Assembly: GCF_003634555.1 (NCBI RefSeq)
Contig: NZ_RBKS01000001.1
Coordinates: 3,038,001 to 3,102,000, forward strand
DNA: 64,000 nucleotides
Direction: 5' to 3'
Source: Frondihabitans australicus
GTDB lineage: Bacteria > Actinomycetota > Actinomycetes > Actinomycetales > Microbacteriaceae
This document shows, piece after piece, positions 55,816-64,000 of this stretch. Position 1 is the stretch's first letter. The number at the start of each line of letters is the position of its first letter. The position numbers were made by a program, and so were the translations under genes. The notes below the pieces were generated by a model, which was not told the origin of the DNA, did not search any database, and saw nothing but the letters and a program-made list of their open reading frames with translations.

Positions 55816-56808
55816 CTACGCCCGGTGGTCGGCGACGGCCTTCGACGCCAGTTCGGCGTACACCCACCCGAGGTCGTAGCCGGCGGCCTCGAGTGCCTGG
55901 GGCACGAGCGACGTCTCGGTGAGGCCGGGCAGCACGTTCACCTCGAGGAACCAGGCGGTGCCTGCCGCGTCAACGATGATGTCCACGCGCGACAGGTGAC
56001 GGAGTCCGAGTGCCTCGTGGGCCGCGACCGCAGCAGCGGCAGCCTCATCGGCCAGGGAGCCGGAGAGACGGGCGGGCGTGAAGAAGCGGGTCTCCCCCGC
56101 GTTGTAGCGGGCCTCGAAGCCGTAGAAGCCGGAGCGTGGGACGATCTCGACGGCGGGGAGCGCCACGGGACCGTCGCCGGTGTCGATCACGCCCACGGCG
56201 ATCTCCGTGCCGACGATCTTCTGCTCGACAATGACGTCTTCGCAGTATGTGTACGCATCGACCATCGCGCGCGGCAGGCCGGCCGCAGTGTCGACGACGG
56301 TCACTCCCTGCGCCGAGCCGCCGCGGGCCGGCTTCACGACGACGGGCACCGGGTGCTCGTCGGCGATCGCCTCCAGCACGCTGGCCGCGCCGAGCTCACG
56401 GAACGCGTCGTGCGAGAGCGTGATCGACCGCGGCGTCTTGATGCCGGCGCGTGCGACGAGAGCCTTGGCAGTCGGCTTGTCCCATGCCAGTCGGGCCGCC
56501 GTCGAGCGCGACCCGACGAACGGGATGTCGATCGCCTCGAGCAGCCCGCGCAACGCGCCGTCCTCACCACTCGCTCCGTGTAGTGCGGGCCACACGACGT
56601 CGGGTCGAGTCGACCGCAGGTGACCGAGGAGCGAGGCATCAGGATCCCGAAGCTCCACGGCGAGACCGTGGGCGGCCAGGCTGTCCGCCACCCGCCGACC
56701 GGAGCGCAGTGACACATCGCGCTCATGGCTGATGCCTCCGGCGAGGACGGTCACCGACCGGATGCCCTCGGAGGCGAGGGAAGCGAGGGAAGCGGTGGAA
56801 TCGGACAT
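55816..56808 (-). CDS. ddl: D-alanine--D-alanine ligase
   Basis: This 330-residue ATP-grasp enzyme has an N-terminal GGISHERDVSLRSG substrate motif, HGASGEDGALRGLLE, ATP-binding VVVKPARGGSAQGV, and C-terminal EVNVLPGLTETSLVPQA. It makes the D-Ala-D-Ala end of peptidoglycan precursors. Its place beside parAB is found in related actinobacteria. Confidence 0.94.
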   Translation of the reverse strand: MSDSTASLASLASEGIRSVTVLAGGISHERDVSLRSGRRVADSLAAHGLAVELRDPDASLLGHLRSTRPDVVWPALHGASGEDGALRGLLEAIDIPFVGSRSTAARLAWDKPTAKALVARAGIKTPRSITLSHDAFRELGAASVLEAIADEHPVPVVVKPARGGSAQGVTVVDTAAGLPRAMVDAYTYCEDVIVEQKIVGTEIAVGVIDTGDGPVALPAVEIVPRSGFYGFEARYNAGETRFFTPARLSGSLADEAAAAAVAAHEALGLRHLSRVDIIVDAAGTAWFLEVNVLPGLTETSLVPQALEAAGYDLGWVYAELASKAVADHRA

Positions 56809-56911
56809 CGGTGAAGGCTCTTTCGCGCGGTGGAGGGTGATGAAAGGGGGTCAGCCGGAAAGGAAGGGCTCTCAGATCGCCGCACAGCGACGGATTCCGA
56901 GAAATCCCTGG

Positions 56912-58228
56912 TCAGAGGGTGTTCGGCGGAGGGTTCCCGACGCTCGAAGCAGCCGATGAGACGGTCGGGACGGGCGAGGTGAGCGTCGCACCCGAGAACG
57001 TGCGCAGGAGGTCGAGCTCGCCGTTGATGACGGTGGCGAGTCGGGCGATTCCCGTCCGGATCGACTCAGGGGTCGGGTAGCAGAACGACAGACGGATGTT
57101 GTGAGCGCCTTGACCGTCGGCGTAGAACGCCGTGCCGGGTGTGTAGGCCACGAGTTCTTTCACGGCGCGAGGCAGCATGGCCTTCGAGTCGAGCTCGTCG
57201 GGCAGGGTGAGCCAGACGAAGAACCCGCCGTCGGGCTTGGTCCACGACATCGTCGGGAGGTACTCCCCCAGGGCAGCGAGCATGGCATCGCGACGCTCGC
57301 GGTAGATGCCGCGGAAGGTGTCGATCTGACCGCGCCAGTCGGTCTGGTCGAGGTACTCGGTGATGACGAACTGACCGAACGAGTTCGGCGCGAGCGTCGC
57401 GGACTCGTTGGCGAGAATGAGCTTCTCTCGAATGGCATGCGGGGCGAGCGCCCAGCCGACTCGGAATCCGGGAGCGAGCGTCTTCGAGAACGAGCCGAGG
57501 TAGATGACGCCCTCGTCGTCGACCGAACGCATCGCCTGCGGCGCCGGCTTGTCGAAGGCGAGGAGCCCGTACGGGTTGTCCTCGAGCACCAGGATGCCGT
57601 TCGAGCGGCAGATGTCGAGGATCTCGAGGCGGCGGGCCCAGGAGAGGGTGACGCCGGCCGGGTTGTGGAAGTTCGGGATCGTGTAGAGGAACTTGATGGT
57701 GCGGCCCTCGGACCTCAGGCGCGAGATGGTGTCGCGGAGCTCCTGCGGCACGAGCCCTTCGTCGTCCATCGCGACGTGCGCCACATCGGCCTGGTACGCG
57801 CGGAACACCCCGAGAGCGCCGACGTAGCTGGGCGATTCGGCGAGGATCACGTCGCCCGGGTTGATGAACAGGCGCGTGACGAGGTCGAGCGCCTGCTGCG
57901 ACCCGGTCGTCACCACGACGTTGTCGGCGCTGCCGCGGATGCCCTCCATCGCCATGATCTGCATGATGTGCTCGCGGAGCGCGGGCGTGCCCTGGCCGGA
58001 GCCGTACTGTAGGGCCATCGGACCGTTGTCGCGCATGACTTTCTCGATCGAGCCCATGACCATCTCGCGAGGCAGCGCCGAGACGAACGGCATGCCGCCA
58101 GCGAGCGACACGACCTCGGGGCGCGAGGCGACGGCGAACAGGGCTCGCACCTCGGAGGCGCTGAGGCCTGCCGTGCGGTCTGCGTAGCTGTCGTACCACG
58201 GATCGAGGTTGGTGCCCTGGTCGGTCAT
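56912..58228 (-). CDS. PLP-dependent aminotransferase, class I/II
   Basis: This 438-residue fold type I aminotransferase has the Schiff-base Lys in YLGSFSKTLAPGFRVGW, SLAGGMPF near the N-terminus and TTGSQQALDLV. The sequence resembles LysN/2-aminoadipate and related transaminases rather than AspC. The start at 58228 gives MTDQGTNLDPWY; the longer frame is unsupported. The substrate is uncertain. Confidence 0.88.
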   Translation of the reverse strand: MTDQGTNLDPWYDSYADRTAGLSASEVRALFAVASRPEVVSLAGGMPFVSALPREMVMGSIEKVMRDNGPMALQYGSGQGTPALREHIMQIMAMEGIRGSADNVVVTTGSQQALDLVTRLFINPGDVILAESPSYVGALGVFRAYQADVAHVAMDDEGLVPQELRDTISRLRSEGRTIKFLYTIPNFHNPAGVTLSWARRLEILDICRSNGILVLEDNPYGLLAFDKPAPQAMRSVDDEGVIYLGSFSKTLAPGFRVGWALAPHAIREKLILANESATLAPNSFGQFVITEYLDQTDWRGQIDTFRGIYRERRDAMLAALGEYLPTMSWTKPDGGFFVWLTLPDELDSKAMLPRAVKELVAYTPGTAFYADGQGAHNIRLSFCYPTPESIRTGIARLATVINGELDLLRTFSGATLTSPVPTVSSAASSVGNPPPNTL

Positions 58229-58316
58229 GGGAATCCCTGTCTGTCTGGGGGTTTCGATTAACAATACGGGGGCCGTCGTCGACGGCGAGTCGTTCTGAAG
58301 ATGGCTGTTAACGGCA

Positions 58317-58352
58317 GAAAGCCCGCCCAGCGGGGATGCTGGGCGGGCTTTC
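58317..58352 (-). terminator. Terminator after trxA
   Basis: A perfect 15-bp stem (GAAAGCCCGCCCAGC 58317-58331 with 58338-58352) encloses a 6-nt loop, 28 bp after the trxA stop on the minus strand. Confidence 0.9.
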
Positions 58353-58380
58353 GGGGCGATTCAGTGTCTTTTCGAGGGCA

Positions 58381-58707
58381 CTACGCCAGGAAGTCCGCCA
58401 GGTCGGCCTCGAGGGCCGGCTTGGGCTTGGCGCCGATGATGGTCTTCGCGACCTCGCCGCCCTTGAACACCTTCATCGCGGGGATCGAGGTGATCTGGTA
58501 CTTCATGGCCATCTGCGGGTTGTCGTCGACGTTGAGCTTGACGATCTTGATCTTGCCGGCGTGCTCTTCGGCGATCTGGTCGAGGATCGGCGAGACGGCG
58601 CGACACGGGCCGCACCACTCGGCCCAGAAGTCGACGAGGATCGTCTCGTCGGAGTTCAGGACGTCGGACTCGAAGGTGGCGTCGGTGACGGCGGTGGCGT
58701 TGCTCAT
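58381..58707 (-). CDS. trxA: Thioredoxin
   Basis: This 108-residue thioredoxin has the active site W31-C32-G-P-C35. A cis-Pro (SIPAMKVFKGGE) faces it. It reduces protein disulfides with electrons from TrxB encoded 46 bp upstream. The start follows AAAGGGG. Confidence 0.97.
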   Translation of the reverse strand: MSNATAVTDATFESDVLNSDETILVDFWAEWCGPCRAVSPILDQIAEEHAGKIKIVKLNVDDNPQMAMKYQITSIPAMKVFKGGEVAKTIIGAKPKPALEADLADFLA

Positions 58708-58753
58708 GATGTCCCCTTTCTGGAGAACGTGGAGAAGGTGAAGCGGTGGAGGT

Positions 58754-59737
58754 CTAGGCGGACGCGGTCACGGGCTCGGCCGGAGCCGCACCCGTGGCCT
58801 GGTCAAGCAGGTCTTTTGGGAGGCCCGCCAGGTAGTGCTCCGCGTCGAGGGCGGCGACGGTGCCTGATCCGGCGGCCGTGATGGCCTGACGGTACGTGTC
58901 GTCGATGACGTCGCCCGCGGCGAAGACGCCGGTGAGGTTGGTTTTCGACGAGCGCCCGTCGACGGCGATGGTGCCCGCCGACGTGAGGTCGAGCTGGCCG
59001 TGCACGAGGTGCACGCGCGGGTCGTTGCCGATCGCGATGAAGAGGCCGTCGAGGTCGAGCGTCGAGGTGGAACCGTCGACGGTGTCGGTGAGAACCACGC
59101 CGGTGGCCTTCTCGTCGCCCACGACCTCGGTGACCGTCTTGTTGTACAGGAACTCGATCTTGTCGTTGTCGAAGGCGCGCTGCTGCATGATCTTCGAGGC
59201 GCGGAGGCTCTCGGAACGGTGGATCACGTAGACCTTGGTGGCGAAGCGGGTGAGGAAGGTGGCCTCCTCCATCGCGGAGTCGCCGCCGCCGACCACGGCG
59301 ATGTTCTTCTCCTTGAAGAAGAAGCCGTCGCATGTGGCGCACCACGAGACTCCGCGGCCCGAGAGGCGCTCCTCGCCCTCGATGCCGAGCTTGCGGTAGG
59401 CCGACCCGGTCGCGAAGATCACGGTCAGCGCCTCCTCGACGTCGCCGGAGCCCAGCGTGACGCGCTTGACGTCGCCCTCGAGGTCGACCGACACCACGTC
59501 GTCGAGCAGCACCTCGGCGCCGAAGCGCTCAGCCTGCTCCTGCATCTTGAACATGAGGTCGGGCCCCTGAAGGCCCTCGGGGAAGCCCGGGAAGTTCTCG
59601 ATCTCGGTGGTCTTCATGAGCTCGCCGCCCGCCTCGACGGACGAGGCGACGACCAGCGGCTTGAGGCCGGCACGACCCGCATAGATCGCAGCGGTGTAGC
59701 CGGCGGGGCCGGAGCCGATGATGATGACCTGACGCAT
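58754..59737 (-). CDS. trxB: Thioredoxin reductase
   Basis: This 327-residue flavoprotein has an FAD-binding GSGPAGYTAA at the N-terminus. The redox pair C133-A-T-C136, NADPH motif GGGDSAMEEA and C-terminal FAD motif GVFAAGDVIDDTYRQA are present. It transfers electrons from NADPH to TrxA. It forms a unit with trxA. Confidence 0.97.
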   Translation of the reverse strand: MRQVIIIGSGPAGYTAAIYAGRAGLKPLVVASSVEAGGELMKTTEIENFPGFPEGLQGPDLMFKMQEQAERFGAEVLLDDVVSVDLEGDVKRVTLGSGDVEEALTVIFATGSAYRKLGIEGEERLSGRGVSWCATCDGFFFKEKNIAVVGGGDSAMEEATFLTRFATKVYVIHRSESLRASKIMQQRAFDNDKIEFLYNKTVTEVVGDEKATGVVLTDTVDGSTSTLDLDGLFIAIGNDPRVHLVHGQLDLTSAGTIAVDGRSSKTNLTGVFAAGDVIDDTYRQAITAAGSGTVAALDAEHYLAGLPKDLLDQATGAAPAEPVTASA

Positions 59738-59864
59738 CTGCAGCCTTTCGTGGGGGCGAAGCCCGGTGCGCCGGGCCTCTGAGCGGTGAAACGCATTCTA
59801 CCGGCGGACTATTCCGCGGCTCCTGGGCGCTCCCAGGTGGTCGTAAGAAGGCGAGGTCGCAGGA

Positions 59865-61532
59865 TCAGCGGCGCCTCAGACGGCGGAAGACCGGCCGCGT
59901 CATGGCGCTCAGCTCGGGGATGCGCGCGAGGGTGAGCAGCACGAAGTAGACGAGGGCCATGACGGCTCCGCCGACGATCACGGTGAGAATCGCCGGGATT
60001 CGGCCCGAAAGCCCGAATCCGTCGGGGTCGTAACCTCCCATTGCGGATACAACGAGCAGGCCCACGACCGCCGCCACCGCCGAGAAGACGATGTATTGGA
60101 CGTGCCGGCGCGTGACCCAGCGGCCGTCGAGCCCGCCGAGCTTCGTGTGCACGAGGCGCAGGGCGACGATCGTCTGTGTGGTGCCTGCCACCGATGTCAC
60201 GATCGCGATGGCGACCGCGATGTGGTCGGGGTCGACGAACAGGGTGCAGAGCAGCACCGCGATGACGAAGATGCCCGACTGAATGAGCTGCAGGAAGAAC
60301 ACGGTGCGCTGGTCGTGGAAGGCGAAGAACACGCGCTGCAGCAGGAACAGCATGCTGAAGAACACCAGCCCCGGCAGGTAGGCGAGGATCACCTGCGCCA
60401 TGTCGGTCACGTCGAAGTACCGCGTCTCGTAGAAGCGGGAGAACGGGTACGCGAGCACCGCCAGCGCGAAGGTGGCGAAGACGATGAACATGCCGATGGT
60501 CCGCATCGATTCGGAGAGGTTGTTGCGCACGGCCCTGATGTCGCCCTGCTCGGCGTGGTGGGTCATGCTCGTGAAGTACGCCGTGGCGATCGAGACGGTG
60601 ACGATCCCGTGGGGCAGGAAGAAGAGCAGCCAGGCGTTCGAGATCGTGGCGTTCGACGCTCCCACCCCCGAGCCGATCGATGCCGTCCGGCTCTGCACCA
60701 CGCCGGCGAGCTGGGTCACCAGGATCAGGGCGAACATCCACCCGGCGGCCCGCCCGGTGGCCCCGAGGCCCACGCCGCGCCACCGGAAGTCGGGTCGGTA
60801 CGTCAGGCCTGCTCCCTTCCAGAAGAGGAGCAGGAACCCCGCCTGGACTGCCACGCCCAGAGTCGTCGTCCCGGCGAGGATCACCACCGCGGTCGTCGAG
60901 AGGAGCTGCGGGTTCACGTTGTGCGTGCCGAAGGCGACGAGGAAGACGACGAGTCCCAGCACGCCGACGACGTTGTTGAGCACAGGAGCCCAGGTGAAGG
61001 GGCCGAAGACCCCGCGCGCGTTGAGGATCTCGCTGAGCAGCGAGTAGACCGCGTAGAAGAAGATCTGCGGCAGGCACCAGTAGGCGAACACGATCGCCAG
61101 CTGGTGCGTGGGCTCGTTGAAGCCGTACACGCCGGTCACCCCGTTGACCGTGCTCCCGCTCGCCGATCGGGCGTAGACGTCGACGAGCGCGGGTGCGGCG
61201 ATCGTGGCGATGAGAGTGACCGCACCGAAGACGACCAGGCCCAGCGTCACGATCTTGTTGATGTACTCCTGCCCGCCGTCGGGCGTCCGCGAGGCCCGCA
61301 CGATCTGGGGGATCAGCACGGCGCTCAGGAGCCCGCCCGCGATCAGCGCGTACACGTTGTTGGGCAGCTGATTCGACAGCGCGAACGCGTCGGCGACACT
61401 CGACGCGGTCTGGCCGATCGCGGCCGCCAGCACCGCCGTCCGGGCGAAGCCGAGCACGCGCGAGACGATGGTCCCGCTGGCCAGGAGCGCGCTCGCCCGG
61501 CCGAGACTCCGCGACGGGACGGCGGCGCTCAT
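59865..61532 (-). CDS. murJ: MurJ: lipid II flippase (MviN family)
   Basis: This 555-residue polytopic protein has about fourteen hydrophobic segments. The N-terminal MviN region SALLASGTIVSRVLGFARTAVLAAAIG is followed by NNVYALIAGGLLSAVLIP. It moves lipid II across the membrane for wall synthesis. It lacks the kinase-like C-terminal domain of the mycobacterial form. Its ATG overlaps the DUF6049 stop. Confidence 0.94.
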   Translation of the reverse strand: MSAAVPSRSLGRASALLASGTIVSRVLGFARTAVLAAAIGQTASSVADAFALSNQLPNNVYALIAGGLLSAVLIPQIVRASRTPDGGQEYINKIVTLGLVVFGAVTLIATIAAPALVDVYARSASGSTVNGVTGVYGFNEPTHQLAIVFAYWCLPQIFFYAVYSLLSEILNARGVFGPFTWAPVLNNVVGVLGLVVFLVAFGTHNVNPQLLSTTAVVILAGTTTLGVAVQAGFLLLFWKGAGLTYRPDFRWRGVGLGATGRAAGWMFALILVTQLAGVVQSRTASIGSGVGASNATISNAWLLFFLPHGIVTVSIATAYFTSMTHHAEQGDIRAVRNNLSESMRTIGMFIVFATFALAVLAYPFSRFYETRYFDVTDMAQVILAYLPGLVFFSMLFLLQRVFFAFHDQRTVFFLQLIQSGIFVIAVLLCTLFVDPDHIAVAIAIVTSVAGTTQTIVALRLVHTKLGGLDGRWVTRRHVQYIVFSAVAAVVGLLVVSAMGGYDPDGFGLSGRIPAILTVIVGGAVMALVYFVLLTLARIPELSAMTRPVFRRLRRR

Positions 61533-63916
61533 GGGCGCCGGGCCGTCTCGTCGGCGGATGCGGCGGGGGTCGTCGGGGTGTCCGCTGCTCCTGCGCCCTG
61601 GGTCGCCTCGGCGGCGGCGCGTCGACGGCGACGGATGCTGCGGTAGATGCCGCCGCCGAAGAGCAGGACGACGGCGATGCCGAAGATGAGGGTGATCGCG
61701 GTCTCCCACCCGGCCTGCACGTTGATCGACACCTGCGACGGGGTCGAGATCGCGACGCCCTGGTTGCTCGTGAGGCTGAGCGTGAGCGTCACCTTGCCGT
61801 TCGCGACCGACTGCACGGGCACCGTGACGCGCTGCTGCGAGTTCGGCTGGATGGTGACCGAGAGGTCGTTCTTCTCGACGCTCAGGTAGTAGTTCGAGGG
61901 CACCACGCGCAGCAGGACCGTGGCGGCCGAGTCGGTGTCGTTCTGCACCACGATCGGCAGGCTGGTGCGGTCGCCCAGGATGTTGATGGTCGAGCCCTCG
62001 ACGACCTTCACCTGCGTGATCGTGGTGGCGACCTGGGAGCCGACCTGCCCGATCTCGGAGGCGAGGCCGCTCGGGTTGTCGGCCCACGCCGTCGACGAGA
62101 GCGCCAACGCCCGCAGCCTCGTCTTCGCGGTCACGGTCGCGGGGGTCGCGAGGGCGGTGGCGAACTGGTCGAGCTGCTGCTCGGCCTTGACGAGCGGCGT
62201 CAGGGCGTCGACGCGGCTGTCGGAGGCCGAGCGGCTGACGAGCGAGGCGCTCGACGACTCGGCGGAGGCCGCGGCCTGCAGCGAGACGGTCTTCACCCAG
62301 GTCAGCTTCGACAGGGCCGTGAGGGCGTCGCCGAAGCGCGTGCCGGTGGTCGCCCAGTTGCGGCCGAGTGTGGCGAAGAGCGTGCGGGAGTCGCTGGGCC
62401 GCTCGTGCGTGAGGGTCGCCAGCTCGGAGCTCAGCTGGGCCATGTCGCTCGAGAACTCGGTGTCGTCGCCGGCGGTGGATGCGTCGCGGAGGAGGCCGGA
62501 GAGCGTGTCGTCGGAGACCAGAACGTGCTCGCCGCTGACGGTCGCGGCGGCGTTCTCGGTGGTCGACCCCGACATCTTCACGTTCGACGACGAGAGGATC
62601 GTCGTCGCGTTGCCGCTCTTGGTGATGACGCCGAGATCGCCGCTGGCCACCGTGTCGTCGACCGGCCATGCCACGCCCTTCATCGTGTAGCCGAAGGCGA
62701 GGAGCGACCGGGTGGTGGGGGTCGTCGTGGTCGGGGGGATCGTCGTCTGAGTCGGGCTCGGGGTGCTCGTGTCGGTCGGCGAGGACGTCGCGCTCGACCT
62801 CGCGTTCTTGTCGCCCGCGCCGGTGCCGGAGCCGTTGCCCGAGCTGTTGCCGCCCGTGGTGTCGGTGTTGCCGCTCGTACCGCCGGACGTCGCGCCCTGT
62901 CCGGTGCCGGTCGTCTTGTAGGCGTCGGGGTCCTTCTTCTGCTGCGCCGCGATCTCGGAGGCGAAGTCGATCGGGCCCGTCACCTGATCGGCCCCGGCCT
63001 GGCTGAGCGCCGAGAGGTCGGCGTCGGCGTAGGCGAGGCCGAAGGTCTGGTTGGGCGCGGTCTCGAGGCGCTTCAGCCACACGACGGCGCTGGGCGGGGC
63101 GTCGTTGCCGAGGATCCGGATCGACGCGAGGATCATCGGGTCGATACCGATGGCGACGGGCTTGCCGCGCACCGCGTCGAGCTCCTGCGTCAGGATGCCG
63201 TTGGAGGACGTGTACGACGCCAGTGCGTCGCTCGAGATGAGCCCCGACGTCGACTCGGGCACCGTGATCGGCACGGCGATCGCCAGGTTGGTCGCCTCGA
63301 AGCTGTCGTTGGGATAGTAGACGACGCTCGAGTGGACCTCGCTGAGCGGGGTGTCGCCGATGCTGTAGCGGGCGCCGAAGGCCTTCGCGCCCCAGTCGCT
63401 GCCGTTGAGCGCGACGGTGTCGGCGGGAAGCGTGACCTTGATCGCGGCACTGGTCGCGCCGGCTTTGATCGCCGGGACGTTCACGCTGGTCATGAAGACG
63501 CCGAGGGTGTCGGTCATGACGTCGTCGGAGCGGTCGAACCACGCCTCCAGCGCCGACCTCGACGCGAAGGTCGCCCGGTCGAGGAACACGTTGACGTAGC
63601 CGACGCCCAGGTCTTTCGACGTGCCGTTGTGCACGGTCACCGTCGCGGTGACGCCCTGGTCGGTCTTGACGACGCCGTCGTTCGCCGGCGACAGGTCGAC
63701 CGTGATCGGGTTCGCGCTCGAGGCGGCGGCAGTCGTGACGCCGGCGGTCGGAGTCGCCGTGGCGCTCGGACTAGTCGTGCCAGCGCTGGTCGTCGTGCCC
63801 GAGCCGGCCGCCGCGCTCGGACCACCCGTGTCGGCGCTCGCCAGAGACCCCGGCAGGCCGAGCGTGAGCGCGAGGGCCGCCAGGGCTGCGACGGCGAGGG
63901 CAGGCACAGTTCTCAT
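61529..63916 (-). CDS. DUF6049 family secreted, membrane-anchored protein
   Basis: This 795-residue protein has a signal peptide (residues 1-28) and a Thr/Ser/Ala-rich low-complexity region (30-70). A large extracellular part follows with another low-complexity Gly/Ser/Thr stretch (about 340-395). A C-terminal membrane helix (about 730-750) precedes a basic cytoplasmic tail with RRRRR. DUF6049 proteins sit directly upstream of murJ in many actinobacteria; a role in wall assembly is inferred from that. Confidence 0.9.
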   Translation of the reverse strand: MRTVPALAVAALAALALTLGLPGSLASADTGGPSAAAGSGTTTSAGTTSPSATATPTAGVTTAAASSANPITVDLSPANDGVVKTDQGVTATVTVHNGTSKDLGVGYVNVFLDRATFASRSALEAWFDRSDDVMTDTLGVFMTSVNVPAIKAGATSAAIKVTLPADTVALNGSDWGAKAFGARYSIGDTPLSEVHSSVVYYPNDSFEATNLAIAVPITVPESTSGLISSDALASYTSSNGILTQELDAVRGKPVAIGIDPMILASIRILGNDAPPSAVVWLKRLETAPNQTFGLAYADADLSALSQAGADQVTGPIDFASEIAAQQKKDPDAYKTTGTGQGATSGGTSGNTDTTGGNSSGNGSGTGAGDKNARSSATSSPTDTSTPSPTQTTIPPTTTTPTTRSLLAFGYTMKGVAWPVDDTVASGDLGVITKSGNATTILSSSNVKMSGSTTENAAATVSGEHVLVSDDTLSGLLRDASTAGDDTEFSSDMAQLSSELATLTHERPSDSRTLFATLGRNWATTGTRFGDALTALSKLTWVKTVSLQAAASAESSSASLVSRSASDSRVDALTPLVKAEQQLDQFATALATPATVTAKTRLRALALSSTAWADNPSGLASEIGQVGSQVATTITQVKVVEGSTINILGDRTSLPIVVQNDTDSAATVLLRVVPSNYYLSVEKNDLSVTIQPNSQQRVTVPVQSVANGKVTLTLSLTSNQGVAISTPSQVSINVQAGWETAITLIFGIAVVLLFGGGIYRSIRRRRRAAAEATQGAGAADTPTTPAASADETARRP

Positions 63917-63973
63917 AAGGGCATAGCGAGTCTAGGGAATGACGCTTGCGAACCCTGGGTGCCCCGGCGGACC

Positions 63974-63982
63974 TGTGGACAA
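63974..63982. promoter_or_regulatory. Single DnaA box upstream of the DUF6049-murJ operon
   Basis: TGTGGACAA is the reverse complement of TTGTCCACA. It lies 58 bp upstream of the DUF6049 start. An isolated site may occur by chance. Confidence 0.35.
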
Positions 63983-64000
63983 CTCGCCTGTGGCAGGCTG

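Noticed and set aside
63926-64000. Further gene at the right edge
   Set aside because: The remaining bases contain no frame with a start signal; only a DnaA-box-like site is seen.

Overview
The window is about 70% G+C. Its second half carries the conserved chromosome-origin neighbourhood of an actinobacterium. The order rpmH-rnpA-yidD-yidC-jag-rsmG-parA-parB faces away from dnaA-dnaN-gnd-recF-dciA-gyrB-gyrA. Further along come FHA/PP2C/RodA/PbpA/PknA/PknB, CrgA, a class E sortase, and MurJ with a DUF6049 protein. This set, together with the PspC-type kinase, points to Microbacteriaceae (Actinomycetota); the genus cannot be fixed from the sequence.

Region 1, about 1-24.2 kb, is variable. It opens with a PspC-domain two-component system (1-1378). 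Next come three paralogous secreted proteins, each in its own promoter-leader-terminator cassette, interleaved with a PspC-domain membrane protein and a small membrane protein (1441-6290). A run of local regulator/target pairs follows: GntR-MFS, Fic, MmyB-type regulator-cupin, LysR-SDR, TetR-SDR, SDR-TetR and MFS-SDR-HxlR (6.3-19.6 kb). From 19.6 to 24.2 kb lie small membrane proteins, an orphan LuxR-type HTH protein, an OrfA-like HTH protein, small unknown ORFs and a decayed gene. A tRNA-Leu(CAG) marks the edge.

Region 2, 24.5-38.3 kb, holds growth and division control. FhaA-FhaB-PstP-RodA-PbpA-PknA forms an operon with overlapping or nearly touching genes, and PknB follows with its own promoter. 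Facing it are a PabA/TrpG-type amidotransferase, a 52-residue membrane protein and sortase E. crgA follows, with DnaA-box-like sites on both sides. Then come a rhomboid homologue whose signature catalytic residues are replaced, a cyclophilin, a conserved membrane protein, and tRNA-Ala and tRNA-Ile.

Region 3, 38.4-55.8 kb, is the origin. DnaA boxes lie on both sides of dnaA, and an AT-rich stretch lies between dnaN and dnaA. Replication and gyrase genes run leftward; RNA-processing, membrane-insertion and partition genes run rightward. Four clear parS sites and one degenerate site lie between rsmG and ddl, around parAB and a frameshifted GNAT gene.

Region 4, 55.8-64 kb, reads leftward: the DUF6049 protein and murJ overlap, followed by trxB, trxA, an aminotransferase and ddl.

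No CRISPR array, rRNA operon, intact transposon or prophage was seen. The observations most worth following are the LPVIN-tailed protein family with its repeated expression cassette, the rhomboid with three replaced active-site positions, the 25-bp element shared by the two PspC-family promoters, the TTCAC-N4-GTGA element shared by the MFS and HxlR genes, and the DnaA boxes around crgA.
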